Below the pieces are notes generated by a model, which made no database searches, was not told where the DNA came from, and saw nothing but the letters and a program-made list of their open reading frames with translations. Positions 45,520-53,833 of a DNA stretch of 64,000 bases are shown piece after piece. The stretch covers positions 62,001-126,000 of the forward strand of contig DATCKU010000073.1 of assembly GCA_036564245.1 (NCBI GenBank). Direction: 5' to 3'. Origin of the DNA: Thermasporomyces sp036564245. GTDB lineage: Bacteria; Actinomycetota; Actinomycetes; Propionibacteriales; Actinopolymorphaceae. The first letter of the stretch is position 1, and every line of letters begins with the position of its first letter. The translations under genes were made by a program, and so were the position numbers.

Positions 45520-46314
45520 ATGCAGAGCTCTTCAGCGCCCGGACGCGAGATTGTCATCGCTGCTGCGCGGTTCCTCCGGGAGCACAGCAGCCAGCGGATC
45601 AAGCTCTGCGACGTCGCCGACCATGTGGGATACAGTCCCTTTCACCTGGCTCGCGTCTTCGAGCAGCACATGGGAACGACGCCAGGTCAGTTCCTGGCCG
45701 CGCATCGTTTCCACCGTGCCAAGGACCTCCTCCTGCACAGCGACGAGCGGATCATCGACGTCTGCTTGGCCGTCGGATTCACCTCGGTCGGCACGTTCAC
45801 GACGAGATTCACCGCTTCGGTCGGGCTCTCCCCCACGGCCTTCCGCCGCCTTCCCGATCTCCTGGCCGCCGCACCGCCGCAGCCGATGACCGTGCCAGGC
45901 GACGCGGCGCATGGTTGCGTGGTCTCGGGTTCGGTACGCCTGAGTGAGCGGGCCCATGCAGCACTCCGCGGCTGCGCGTCGATCTATGTCGGGCTGTACC
46001 GCAAACGCTCAGCGCGCGGTGTACCGATCAGCGGCTCCCTGTTGGACGAGTCCCACACGTACGCCCTGACCGGCCTGCGACCGGGCCGCTACTGGCTGTT
46101 GGCCGCCGCGCTCCCTCAGATCGACGATCCGGTGGCTCAGCTCCTCCCGTCACACAGCGTGATCGGTTCGTCGCCCACCTCCATCACCCTGACCCGCAGC
46201 GAGCCGCTGCAGCATCACGATCTCGTCCTCGACGTGGCCGAGGACTGGCGGTCGCCGGTCGTGGTTGCGCTTCCCCCGCTCGCCGCCCCGATCGTGACAG
46301 GCACGATCGCCTAG
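45520..46314 (+). CDS. AraC-family regulator with N-terminal HTH and C-terminal beta-rich domain
   Basis: This 264-residue protein has the double helix-turn-helix at its N-terminus (about 8-110; KLCDVADHVGYSPFHLARVF, AVGFTSVGTFTTRFTASVGL and SPTAFRRLP). A C-terminal domain of about 145 residues follows with LTGLRPGRYWLLAAALPQID. The order is reversed relative to the common AraC plan. The C-terminal part looks beta-sandwich-like and may sense a ligand, which is inference. It sits between PhyH and the BNR/MoaD pair on the same strand, 112 bases after PhyH, and could control either. Confidence 0.8.
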   Translation: MQSSSAPGREIVIAAARFLREHSSQRIKLCDVADHVGYSPFHLARVFEQHMGTTPGQFLAAHRFHRAKDLLLHSDERIIDVCLAVGFTSVGTFTTRFTASVGLSPTAFRRLPDLLAAAPPQPMTVPGDAAHGCVVSGSVRLSERAHAALRGCASIYVGLYRKRSARGVPISGSLLDESHTYALTGLRPGRYWLLAAALPQIDDPVAQLLPSHSVIGSSPTSITLTRSEPLQHHDLVLDVAEDWRSPVVVALPPLAAPIVTGTIA

Positions 46315-46549
46315 GTCTCCTGCGAGGAGGACGGACCGCAAGATTGAAGAAGAAATCGTCGGTCCCTGACCCTAAGCTGGCTCGACGTCCCGGAACACGC
46401 ACGACGACCTGGCTCGTCACGATCACCTTGAGCCCTGCGAGGAGACGACGGGACGCCGCGGATCTTGCGGCGTCCACCGATGAGTGACGGCACCGCACCA
46501 GGTCTCACACACCGAAGCCGCAGGCGATGCTCGAGAAGGGAACGCACGT

Positions 46550-47665
46550 ATGAGCCGCATCCGCGTACTGGTCGGGACCCGCAAGGGCGCATTCATCCTC
46601 ACGTCCGACGGCAAGCGGGACCGGTGGGAGGTCTCCGGACCGCACTTCCCCGGTTGGGAGATCTACCACGTCACAGGATCACCGGCTGACCCCGACCGGA
46701 TCTACGCCTCGCAGTCCAGCAGCTGGTTCGGCCAGGTCGTCCACCGCTCCGACGACGGCGGTGCCACGTGGCAGACGGTCGGCAACGACTTCACCTACGA
46801 CGGTGTGCCGGGCACGCACCAGTGGTACGACGGCACACCCCATCCCTGGGAGTTCGCCCGGGTATGGCACTTCGAACCGTCGCTCACCGATCCCGACACG
46901 GTGTACGCCGGCGTCGAGGACGCCGCCCTCTTTAGGAGCACCGACGGCGGGCGGACCTGGCAGGAGCTGCCGGGCCTGCGCGGGCACGGATCCGGGTCGG
47001 CGTGGCAGCCAGGCGCCGGTGGTATGTGCCTGCACACGATCGTCCTGCACCCCAGCAACCCGGAGCGGATCTACGTCGCCATCTCGGCGGCCGGCGTCTT
47101 CCGGACCGACGACGGCGGCAAGACGTGGCAACCGATCAACCGCGGTCTTGCGTCCGAGGGAATCCCGGACCCGGACGCCGAGGTCGGACACTGCGTCCAC
47201 CGGATCGCCATGCACCCGGATCGCCCGGACGTGCTGTTCATGCAGAAGCACTGGGACGTGATGCGCAGCGACGACGGCGGTGAGTCCTGGTACGAGGTCA
47301 GCGGGAACCTCCCCACCGACTTCGGGTTCCCGATCGCCGTCCATGCCCACGAACCGGACACGATCTACGTCGTCCCCATCACGAGCGACTCCCACCACTT
47401 CCCGCCGGAGGGGAAGCTCCGGGTCTACCGCAGCAAGACGGGCGGCCACGAGTGGGAGCCCTTGACCAAGGGCCTGCCGCAGAGCCACTGCTACGTCAAC
47501 GTGCTCCGTGACGCGATGGCGGTCGACTCGCTCGACGAGTGCGGGATCTATTTCGGTACGACCGGCGGTCAGGTCTACGCGTCCGCCGACTCGGGAGAGA
47601 CCTGGAATGCCATCGTGCGCGACCTCCCGGCCGTCCTCTCGGTGGAAGTGCAGACCCTCCCATGA
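46550..47665 (+). CDS. BNR-repeat beta-propeller protein (sialidase-like)
   Basis: The 371-residue protein has at least five Asp-box (BNR) repeats: RSDDGGATW, RSTDGGRTW, RTDDGGKTW, RSDDGGESW and ASADSGETW. They are spread about 30-110 residues apart, so a six-bladed propeller is likely. It is commonly annotated as exo-alpha-sialidase or glycosyl hydrolase, but the sialidase catalytic Arg triad and Tyr-Glu pair cannot be identified here. There is no signal peptide, so it appears cytoplasmic. ATG at 46550 follows GAGAAGGGA. Its stop overlaps the MoaD-like start by four bases (ATGA), implying translational coupling. The function is unknown; a role with the ubiquitin-like partner is suggested by position only. 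Confidence 0.85.
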   Translation: MSRIRVLVGTRKGAFILTSDGKRDRWEVSGPHFPGWEIYHVTGSPADPDRIYASQSSSWFGQVVHRSDDGGATWQTVGNDFTYDGVPGTHQWYDGTPHPWEFARVWHFEPSLTDPDTVYAGVEDAALFRSTDGGRTWQELPGLRGHGSGSAWQPGAGGMCLHTIVLHPSNPERIYVAISAAGVFRTDDGGKTWQPINRGLASEGIPDPDAEVGHCVHRIAMHPDRPDVLFMQKHWDVMRSDDGGESWYEVSGNLPTDFGFPIAVHAHEPDTIYVVPITSDSHHFPPEGKLRVYRSKTGGHEWEPLTKGLPQSHCYVNVLRDAMAVDSLDECGIYFGTTGGQVYASADSGETWNAIVRDLPAVLSVEVQTLP

Positions 47666-48000
47666 GCGCGGGGACCGTGGGGACGTCAGCTGGGTCGGAC
47701 GCCACGGTTGTCCGTGTCGTGCTTCCGACGCACCTTCGCAACCTTGCCCAGGTCGACAAGGAGGTACGGATCGCGGTCGACGAACCGACACCACGAGCGG
47801 TGATCGACGCGCTCGAGGCCAAGTACCCGCCGCTGCGTGGGACGATCAGGAATCCCGCGACCGGGAAGCGTCGCGCGTTCGTCCGGTTCTTCGCCTGCGA
47901 GCAGGACCTCTCGCACGTCGATCTCGACGTCCCCCTTCCGCCAGCGGTCGTGAGCGGCACCGAGCCGTTCCTCATCGTCGGCGCCATGGCGGGCGGCTAG
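47662..48000 (+). CDS. MoaD/ThiS-family ubiquitin-like protein ending in Gly-Gly
   Basis: The 112-residue protein has the beta-grasp pattern: VVRVVLPTHLRNLAQ, VRIAVDEPTPRAVIDALEAK, VRFFACEQDLSHVDLDVPLP and FLIVGAMAGG. The chain ends exactly in GG, the C-terminus needed for adenylation and thiocarboxylate formation in sulfur carriers. No E1-like MoeB/ThiF enzyme is in the window. The ATG at 47662 overlaps the BNR stop (ATGA). I recall the same BNR/MoaD neighbours in other actinobacterial genomes. A hairpin at 48006-48041 follows immediately. Confidence 0.85.
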   Translation: MSAGTVGTSAGSDATVVRVVLPTHLRNLAQVDKEVRIAVDEPTPRAVIDALEAKYPPLRGTIRNPATGKRRAFVRFFACEQDLSHVDLDVPLPPAVVSGTEPFLIVGAMAGG

Positions 48001-48005
48001 CAACC

Positions 48006-48041
48006 GGTCGAGGGAGTGATGACTCCTCGCTCCCCTCGACC
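48006..48041. terminator. Terminator hairpin after the MoaD-like gene
   Basis: GGTCGAGG-GAG (48006-48016) pairs with CTC-C-CCTCGACC (48030-48041) with one bulged C and a 13-base loop, 5 bases after the stop codon. Confidence 0.65.
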
Positions 48042-48225
48042 TCGCTGACGTCGTGCTTGCCGGGCTGAGTGTCGCGGCCTGCTGAGGCTACGGGCTCGAG
48101 CGACATCTGCCGGTGGCGAGCGGTTCGCACCGACCAGGGTTGACCGCGCGGTTCATCGCCTCACGAGGTGACTATCCGGGCAAAAACTGGGTAGGCGTAC
48201 CCGGTGAGGCGAAGGGACGTTGCGT

Positions 48226-49089
48226 ATGGAGTCACCCCTCACCGAGGTCACGGTCGAGCTTGCGGAGGCGGCCGGAATCGAGCTTGCGACGCTCGACGTG
48301 CTCGCCACCTTGGCAGACCACTGCACGAAGCTGTTCGGCGTGGCCGCTGGTGTCATGGTCCCCGACCGTGACGGTCTCCTGCACACCGTGGCCGTGTCGG
48401 GCGATGCACCCACTCGTGAGACACTCACCCGGCTGTTCGACCAGCAGGCCGAGGAAGGTCCGTGTCGCGACGCGTTCTGCACCCGGCAGCCGGTTGCGGC
48501 CGACGACCTGGACTCGCACGCCGACGTCTGGCCCCGCTTCGCTGCCAGTGCAAGCCACGCCGGCATCAAGGCCGTTCGTGCGTTCCCACTCACTTACCAG
48601 CAGGTGCCACTCGGTGTCGCATGCCTGTTGAGTACGCAGGCCTCGGCGCTCACCGCAGACGGCGAACGGCGCCTGCAGCCGCTTCTCGAGCTCGCGACCG
48701 TCGGCCTGCTCCAGCAGAGTGCTGCCGCCCGGGCACACAAGATCGTCGGGCAGCTCCAGGGTGCGCTGAACAGCCGGATCGTCATCGAGCAGGCGAAGGG
48801 CATGCTGGCCCAGCGCAGCGGTCTGGGTGTCGACCAGGCGTTCACCGCTCTGCGCAACTACGCACGCAGCAACCGGCTACGGCTCGCTGACCTCGCCAAG
48901 CGCGTCGTCGACGGCACGGGTGATCCGACCGTCATCCTGGACACCCTGCCGCTCACGGCCGCACGTCAGACGCCGGTTTCCCGACCCGTACGCCGGCCAC
49001 GCCCGGGTCGGGCACCCCTTCCCCCCGGCCAGATTCGTACGACACGGCCTCCCGCGATGCGCCCTCGCGGAACCGGTCCGGAGCACTAA
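48226..49089 (+). CDS. GAF-ANTAR RNA-binding response regulator-like protein
   Basis: This 287-residue protein has a GAF sensor domain (about 20-155; VAAGVMVPDRDGLLHTVAVS and GPCRDAFCTRQPVAADDLD). An ANTAR domain follows (about 165-225; NSRIVIEQAKGMLAQRSGLG, then FTALRNYARSNRLRLADLAK). ANTAR binds RNA hairpins and acts as an antiterminator or stability factor. A basic, Pro-rich tail of about 55 residues follows. ATG at 48226 has GAAGGGA eight bases upstream; TTG at 48220 is a poorer start. The 28-residue membrane peptide gene follows 60 bases later. Confidence 0.9.
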   Translation: MESPLTEVTVELAEAAGIELATLDVLATLADHCTKLFGVAAGVMVPDRDGLLHTVAVSGDAPTRETLTRLFDQQAEEGPCRDAFCTRQPVAADDLDSHADVWPRFAASASHAGIKAVRAFPLTYQQVPLGVACLLSTQASALTADGERRLQPLLELATVGLLQQSAAARAHKIVGQLQGALNSRIVIEQAKGMLAQRSGLGVDQAFTALRNYARSNRLRLADLAKRVVDGTGDPTVILDTLPLTAARQTPVSRPVRRPRPGRAPLPPGQIRTTRPPAMRPRGTGPEH

Positions 49090-49149
49090 AGGGCTCACGG
49101 TCCTCGATGACCATGCCAGGGCCGGGACCACCCACCAGAGGAGAGAATC

Positions 49150-49236
49150 GTGCGGCAAGCAGGTTGGAAAGCAATCGAGTTCCTGCTCTTCGCCGGGCTT
49201 GGCTTCGCCTGGGTCATGGTGCTGCTCTTCCGCTGA
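49150..49236 (+). CDS. 28-residue membrane peptide
   Basis: A GTG at 49150 preceded by AGAGGAGAGAATC opens a 28-codon gene: MRQAGWKAIEF followed by a hydrophobic stretch LLFAGLGFAWVMVLL and a final FR. The ribosome site and spacing are good, and every downstream codon but one ends in a favourable GC base or a frequent actinobacterial choice. The product is a single membrane span with a short basic N-terminus. I do not recognise a family. It may be co-expressed with the GAF-ANTAR gene. Confidence 0.55.
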   Translation: MRQAGWKAIEFLLFAGLGFAWVMVLLFR

Positions 49237-49264
49237 CCACGCGGCGGTGTGTGGCACCTGGGCG

Positions 49265-50455
49265 TCAGACCTCGGCGAGAAGTCCAGCGAGCAACGCCGC
49301 GCGGCGGGGCAGGCTCTCGATGAGGACCTGCTCGTGATCGGCATGTGCCCCCGCTCCCTCGGGACCAAGCCCGTCGAGCGTCGGCACCCCGGCCTCCGCG
49401 ACCAGGTTGGCGTCGCTTCCGCCACCGGTCGCCCCTTCGCCGAGGTCCATGCCCACGTCGCCGGCGATTTCTCGTGCCCTGGCGAAGAGGCGGGCTATCC
49501 CGTCCGTCCGCTCCATCGGCGGCCGCGACGGTCCCGACGTGACCGATACGACGGTCTGCGGGTTGACCGGTCGCAGTCCGGTGATGGCCGCGTGGACACG
49601 CTCGGACTCAGCTCGGGTGGCGACCCGCACGTCGACCTGGGCCTCGGCCTCCGCCGCTACCACATTGGGACGGGTCCCGCCCCGCACGACGCCGACGTTC
49701 ACCGTCGTTCCCCGCTCGAGATCGGTCAAGGCGTGCAGCTGGCAGATCTGGTGGGCGACCTCCACGATGGCGCTCGCGCCCTTCTCGGGCTCGATGCCGG
49801 CGTGTGCCGCGCGCCCCTGCACCCGCACGGTGTACTTCGCCACACCCTTGCGTGCGGTCTTCAGGGCACCGCCGGGCAGCGGCGACTCCAGGACGTACGC
49901 GACCTCGGCGGCGCCGGCCAGGTCGGCGATCAGGTCGCGGGACGTGACGCTGCCGATCTCCTCGTCACAGGTGAGCAGGATGCGGGTCTGGCGTACCGGT
50001 GCACGGCCGAGGGCCCGCAGCTCTCGCAAGGCGAAGTAGAGCAGCACCAGTCCGCCCTTCATGTCGAAGCAGCCCGGTCCGGTGAGCACACCGTCGTCGA
50101 CCCGAAACGGCATGCGGCGAAGAGTGCCTCGAGGCCAGACCGTGTCGTAGTGCCCGATGACGAGGGTGTGACCGCCGCCCTTCCCCCTCCCGGTTCGAGC
50201 CGTCGCCTCCTGCGCGGATCCGGCATGGCCGGTGTCGGCAGCACCGGGGAGTACGAAGAGCAGGTGCCCGGGCGGGTGGCGGGTGGGTGGGGCGAACTCG
50301 CCGAACAACTCCTCGAGGCGTACCGCCATCGCCGCGAGACCTTCCGGATCATCGCTCCCGGACTCGATGCTCACGAGCTCACCGAGGAGTTCGACCATCT
50401 CGTCGCGGCGCCGCTCCAGCCGGTCTCTCACCTGTCGCGCAACCGATCCCGTCAC
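49265..50455 (-). CDS. M20-family metallopeptidase (glutamate carboxypeptidase-like)
   Basis: This 396-residue dizinc exopeptidase carries the metal motifs VIGHYDTVWP (His, Asp), GPGCFDMKGG (Asp), CDEEIGS (catalytic and ligand Glu), LESPLPGG and GAHADHEQVL (His). RAAHAGIEPEKGASA marks the dimerisation domain. It resembles carboxypeptidase G2-like enzymes that cleave C-terminal glutamate or other N-acyl amino acids; the substrate is not shown. Residues about 72-95 form a low-complexity insertion. The start is GTG at 50455. It is convergent with the upstream-strand GAF-ANTAR gene and divergent from the Mrr-like gene. Confidence 0.9.
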   Translation of the reverse strand: MTGSVARQVRDRLERRRDEMVELLGELVSIESGSDDPEGLAAMAVRLEELFGEFAPPTRHPPGHLLFVLPGAADTGHAGSAQEATARTGRGKGGGHTLVIGHYDTVWPRGTLRRMPFRVDDGVLTGPGCFDMKGGLVLLYFALRELRALGRAPVRQTRILLTCDEEIGSVTSRDLIADLAGAAEVAYVLESPLPGGALKTARKGVAKYTVRVQGRAAHAGIEPEKGASAIVEVAHQICQLHALTDLERGTTVNVGVVRGGTRPNVVAAEAEAQVDVRVATRAESERVHAAITGLRPVNPQTVVSVTSGPSRPPMERTDGIARLFARAREIAGDVGMDLGEGATGGGSDANLVAEAGVPTLDGLGPEGAGAHADHEQVLIESLPRRAALLAGLLAEV

Positions 50456-50661
50456 CGACCCAACCTCTCAGCCAGCGATACACGCACTTGGCGGGCATCG
50501 CAGCGGCATGTTACAAGAGACGAACACAGCGTCATCGGAACCCGAGGAGGGCCTGCCGATGAGACGCATGCCTGGCCGACCTCGGTCCGGCCCGCGATCG
50601 GAGAATCTGACAGGATGCATCGGCGCATCGCTTGACATTCTGGCCGCGAGGGGACCGTCGC

Positions 50662-52188
50662 ATGACTGATCGGCGCTACAGACGCAGGCTCTCGGAACAG
50701 GAGCGGCATCGTCAGGAATTGCACGTCCAGCAAATGACCGAGGACGCGGTCGTACGCACGGAACGCGTTGAGCAGAAAATCCAACGTCTGACGTTTCTGC
50801 TGCACGCCGCGATGTCCCTCCCGGTCGAACCGCTCGACTTCGAGCAGCTCAAGAAGCGACCGCCGACCCTCGACCTCGGCGCGGATGCCGAGCCGCTTCC
50901 CGTTCCTTCCTGGGAAGAATACGCTCCCCAGACACACAACCGACTCCTCACGTTGCTGCAGCCCGTGCTCGGACCGGCCTCCCGCCTGCTCAAGCGTGAC
51001 TGGCGTCCCACGACCGAGGCCGAGGCCGAGGCAGCGTACAGCAAGGCCTTGGAGCGTTACCGCGCCGACGAGGCGGAACGGCAACGCCGGGTCGCCGAGC
51101 TCACCCGCGAGCACCACGAGGCGCATGCGCAGGAGCTGCAAGAGGTCCTCGCACACAACGCCTCGATCGACGAACTCCGGGAGAAGGTATTCGCCGGCGA
51201 GCGTAAGAGTGTCACCGACTATTTCACCCGCATATTCGAGCGGATTGTCGACCGACCGAGTTTTCCCCGCGGCCGACGCGTTGCGTACGTACCGGAATCC
51301 CGCTTGTTGCTCATCGAGTGGGAAGTGCCGAAAGCCGACGTGATACCGCGGGAGAAGGAATACCGCTACAACCGCGCGACCGATTCGGTCGGTGTGCACA
51401 AATGGCGTTCGGCAACCGAGATTCGCGGAATCTACAACAACATCGTGTGCCAGATGGGGTTGCGCGCCATCCGCACCGCGTTCGCAGCCGACCCGAGCGA
51501 TCTCGTGGACGTCGTCGTCTTCAACGGCGTGGCGCCGAGCGAGGACGCGTCACCCTGCCTCGTCACGATGTCCGCCACCAGGCGCCACTTCGGTCGGATC
51601 AACCTGGAGAACCTTCCCGATCCGGTGGACGTGTCACGCCGCCACTGCGGTGCGGAGCTCTCGCCTTATCCAGAAGAGCTCGCGGGCATCACGCCCATCC
51701 TTCCGTACGAGCTTGCCGATCCCGACCTCGAACCAGCGCCCGAGGCTCGCGCGCTGAACCTCGCGACCGCCCCCATCGAGGACGTGCGGCGGCAGCTCGT
51801 CCGGTTGCTCGAACGCATGGGATACCAGGTCAGTGAGCTCGTCGACGCGCCAGGCGGATACCTCGCGGTCGCGGACGGGAAGCGTTGCGTCGTGCACGTA
51901 CGCCGAAGCAAGCAGCGACTCGAAACCTCCGAGGCGCGCGCCCTCACCTCGGCGGTGCGCCGGGAACGCGCCGACTCCGGGATGCTGTTCGCGATCGCCC
52001 ACGTGGACTGGCAGGCGTACGAGTACCAGCTCAAACGGCCGATCCGGATCTACGACACGCACAACGTCCTCGTGCTCTGCCACAAGCACGGCCTGCCGGC
52101 TCGATTCGACGCGGCGGAGGGGTCGGACCAGGGTGTCACCGTGCCTGAGCAGCACCGACACGACCGCGCCCCCAGCACCCGTCGGTGA
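50662..52188 (+). CDS. Large actinobacterial 'restriction endonuclease'-like protein with Mrr-type C-terminal domain
   Basis: This 508-residue protein has an N-terminal helical, coiled-coil-prone region (about 1-60), a second charged helix (about 125-165), a middle conserved domain (about 205-345) and a C-terminal Mrr-like domain (about 372-455). The middle domain contains RVAYVPESRLLLIEWEVPKA, VHKWRSATEIRGIYNNIVCQ and DVVVFNGVAPSEDASPCLVT. The Mrr-like domain has LVRLLERMGYQVSELVDAPG and KRCVVHVRRSKQ. The usual D...ExK or QxK nuclease residues appear as VVHVRR, so the nuclease site may be inactive. I recall similar proteins in Streptomyces annotated as restriction endonuclease with unknown role. 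No methyltransferase or other defence gene is adjacent. ATG at 50662 follows GAGGGGA. Confidence 0.7.
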   Translation: MTDRRYRRRLSEQERHRQELHVQQMTEDAVVRTERVEQKIQRLTFLLHAAMSLPVEPLDFEQLKKRPPTLDLGADAEPLPVPSWEEYAPQTHNRLLTLLQPVLGPASRLLKRDWRPTTEAEAEAAYSKALERYRADEAERQRRVAELTREHHEAHAQELQEVLAHNASIDELREKVFAGERKSVTDYFTRIFERIVDRPSFPRGRRVAYVPESRLLLIEWEVPKADVIPREKEYRYNRATDSVGVHKWRSATEIRGIYNNIVCQMGLRAIRTAFAADPSDLVDVVVFNGVAPSEDASPCLVTMSATRRHFGRINLENLPDPVDVSRRHCGAELSPYPEELAGITPILPYELADPDLEPAPEARALNLATAPIEDVRRQLVRLLERMGYQVSELVDAPGGYLAVADGKRCVVHVRRSKQRLETSEARALTSAVRRERADSGMLFAIAHVDWQAYEYQLKRPIRIYDTHNVLVLCHKHGLPARFDAAEGSDQGVTVPEQHRHDRAPSTRR

Positions 52189-52279
52189 GCATGCCGCACC
52201 GACCTCACGCTGCAGGACAGCGCGAGACACGCCACAGTGTGGGTCGGTACGACGACGTGCGAAGGCAGGAGCCCGAACG

Positions 52280-52627
52280 CTACAGATAGAGACCGGTCTG
52301 GTCGTCTTCCAGCCGTTCCGAGGCAACGGCGTGGATGTCACGCTCCCGGAGCAGGATGTAGTCCTGGGCGTGCAGCTCGATCTCTGCACGGTCCTCAGGG
52401 TCGAACAGCACCCGGTCGCCAACCTCGATCGACCGCACGTGGGGACCGGTGGCGACCACTTTCGCCCACGCCAACCGTTTGCCCATCTTGGCGGTGGCCG
52501 GAATCACGATCCCGCCCGACGAGCGTCGCTCACCGGTCTCGACGTCCAGGCTGACGAGGACCCGGTCGTGGAGCATCCGAATCGGAAGTTTGTCGGCACG
52601 CAGGCGTCCGTTTGGCGTCTCGGTCAC
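52280..52627 (-). CDS. GroES-like co-chaperonin paralogue
   Basis: The protein has about 115 residues. PIRMLHDRVLVSLDVETGER is the N-terminal GroES block, followed by SSGGIVIPATAKMGKRLAWA (the mobile-loop region), VVATGPHVRSIEVGDRVLFD and IELHAQDYILLRERDIHAV. It is divergent from canonical GroES and lies apart from any groEL gene, next to a DUF3618 gene, an arrangement I recall from other actinobacteria. The start is uncertain: GTG at 52627 gives MTETPNGRLRADKLPIRM and fits relatives, but no ribosome site is seen. A specialised or regulatory chaperonin role is inference. Confidence 0.8.
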   Translation of the reverse strand: MTETPNGRLRADKLPIRMLHDRVLVSLDVETGERRSSGGIVIPATAKMGKRLAWAKVVATGPHVRSIEVGDRVLFDPEDRAEIELHAQDYILLRERDIHAVASERLEDDQTGLYL

Positions 52628-52690
52628 GATGAGAGAGGTTACGGCGCCGGACTGGGTTCGTGCCAATGGCCCGGCGCTCCCACGTCATCG

Positions 52691-53026
52691 TCATCGACCA
52701 CGCCGGCCGTGACGTGTCATGCCGCCGCGAGGCGGGCTGCCCTGCACGAGGCGCCGGAGCATGATCAGGCCAGCCGCGACCGATCCCGCGACCACCAGCG
52801 TCACGATCACCCGCTTCGTACGAAACCGGCCGTCCGGTGACACCACGACGAGCTTGGCCCGATTGGCGGCGCGCGAGACGATCTGTCGCGGCCGCATCCG
52901 ATCGGCGAGCGCGTCGAGCGTCTGGGCAAGGTGCTCCCGCGTCGCTCCGAGATCGGCCTCAATGGCGTCTGCCGACCGGCGCCGCGCCTGTTCCGGGACC
53001 GCGGCCCGCTTCGCGTCGTCGCTCAT
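52691..53026 (-). CDS. DUF3618 small membrane-associated protein
   Basis: This 111-residue protein has an amphipathic N-terminal helix (ADAIEADLGATREHLAQTLD, the DUF3618 signature), a short loop with RPRQIVSRAANRAK, one hydrophobic span VIVTLVVAGSVAAGLIML, and a basic C-terminus. The function is unknown. It sits 63 bases upstream of the GroES-like gene on the same strand and is probably co-transcribed. The ATG at 53026 is the only good start. Confidence 0.85.
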   Translation of the reverse strand: MSDDAKRAAVPEQARRRSADAIEADLGATREHLAQTLDALADRMRPRQIVSRAANRAKLVVVSPDGRFRTKRVIVTLVVAGSVAAGLIMLRRLVQGSPPRGGMTRHGRRGR

Positions 53027-53041
53027 CGTGCAGCCAGTGTC

Positions 53042-53833
53042 TCAGAGTGAACCGGGCTGAGGGTGGCGCGACGCGGGGTTCTCATGGCGGGCAGGGCTCA
53101 CGACCGAGAACCCGTACGGCAGCTCCAGGCGGTGCTTGGCCAGAAGATCGGCGTCTGCGAGCAGCTCGGCCGTCGGGCCGTCCGCCACGATCGTCCCCTC
53201 GTCGAGGATCACCGCGCGCTCGCACAGCTCGAGCGCGTACGGAAGATCGTGGGTCACCATGAGCAACGTCACGTCGAGGCTGCGAAGGATCTCGGCGAGC
53301 TCCCGCCGGCTGGCAGGGTCGAGATTGCTGGAGGGCTCGTCCAGCACCAGGATCGAGGGCCGCATCGCGAGCACCGTCGCCACCGCGACCCGACGCCGCT
53401 GACCGAATGAGAGGTGGTGCGGTGGCCGGTCGGCGTACTCGCTCATCCCCACCGCGGCGAGCGCATCGGCCACACACATCTCGAGCTCCTCGCCGCGCAG
53501 TCCGAGATTGGCCGGACCGAACGCCACGTCGTCTCGCACGGTCGGCATGAAGAGCTGATCGTCGGGATCCTGGAAAACCAACCCGACCCGTCGCCGGACC
53601 TCGAGCAACGTGTGGCTTTCCACCGGCAGGCCGTCGATCCGTACCACGCCCGCCCCAGGCATCACGATGCCGTTGAGATGCAGGGCAAGCGTGGTCTTGC
53701 CGGCGCCGTTCGGTCCGAGGACGGCGACCCGTTCACCCCGAAAGATGCGCAGGTCGACTCCGAAGAGCGCCTGGTGCCCATCGGGGTATGCGTAGGCGAC
53801 ACCTTCCAGCTCGACGACAGGCGTCCTGCTCAC
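53042..53833 (-). CDS. cbiO: Energy-coupling nickel/cobalt transporter ATPase
   Basis: This ABC ATPase of 263 residues has Walker A GPNGAGKTTLALHL, Q-loop VFQDPDDQLFMPTV, signature HLSFGQRRRVAVATVLAM and Walker B SILVLDEPSSNLDP, with the switch His in VTHDLPYAL. The GQRRR form of the signature and the DPDDQLF block are typical of CbiO/NikO. It powers the CbiMQO transporter. The GTG start at 53833 overlaps the cbiQ stop by four bases (GTGA). It is the last gene of a minus-strand operon running from cbiM. Nickel is the likelier metal because of the Nur-type box upstream of cbiM. Confidence 0.92.
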   Translation of the reverse strand: MSRTPVVELEGVAYAYPDGHQALFGVDLRIFRGERVAVLGPNGAGKTTLALHLNGIVMPGAGVVRIDGLPVESHTLLEVRRRVGLVFQDPDDQLFMPTVRDDVAFGPANLGLRGEELEMCVADALAAVGMSEYADRPPHHLSFGQRRRVAVATVLAMRPSILVLDEPSSNLDPASRRELAEILRSLDVTLLMVTHDLPYALELCERAVILDEGTIVADGPTAELLADADLLAKHRLELPYGFSVVSPARHENPASRHPQPGSL

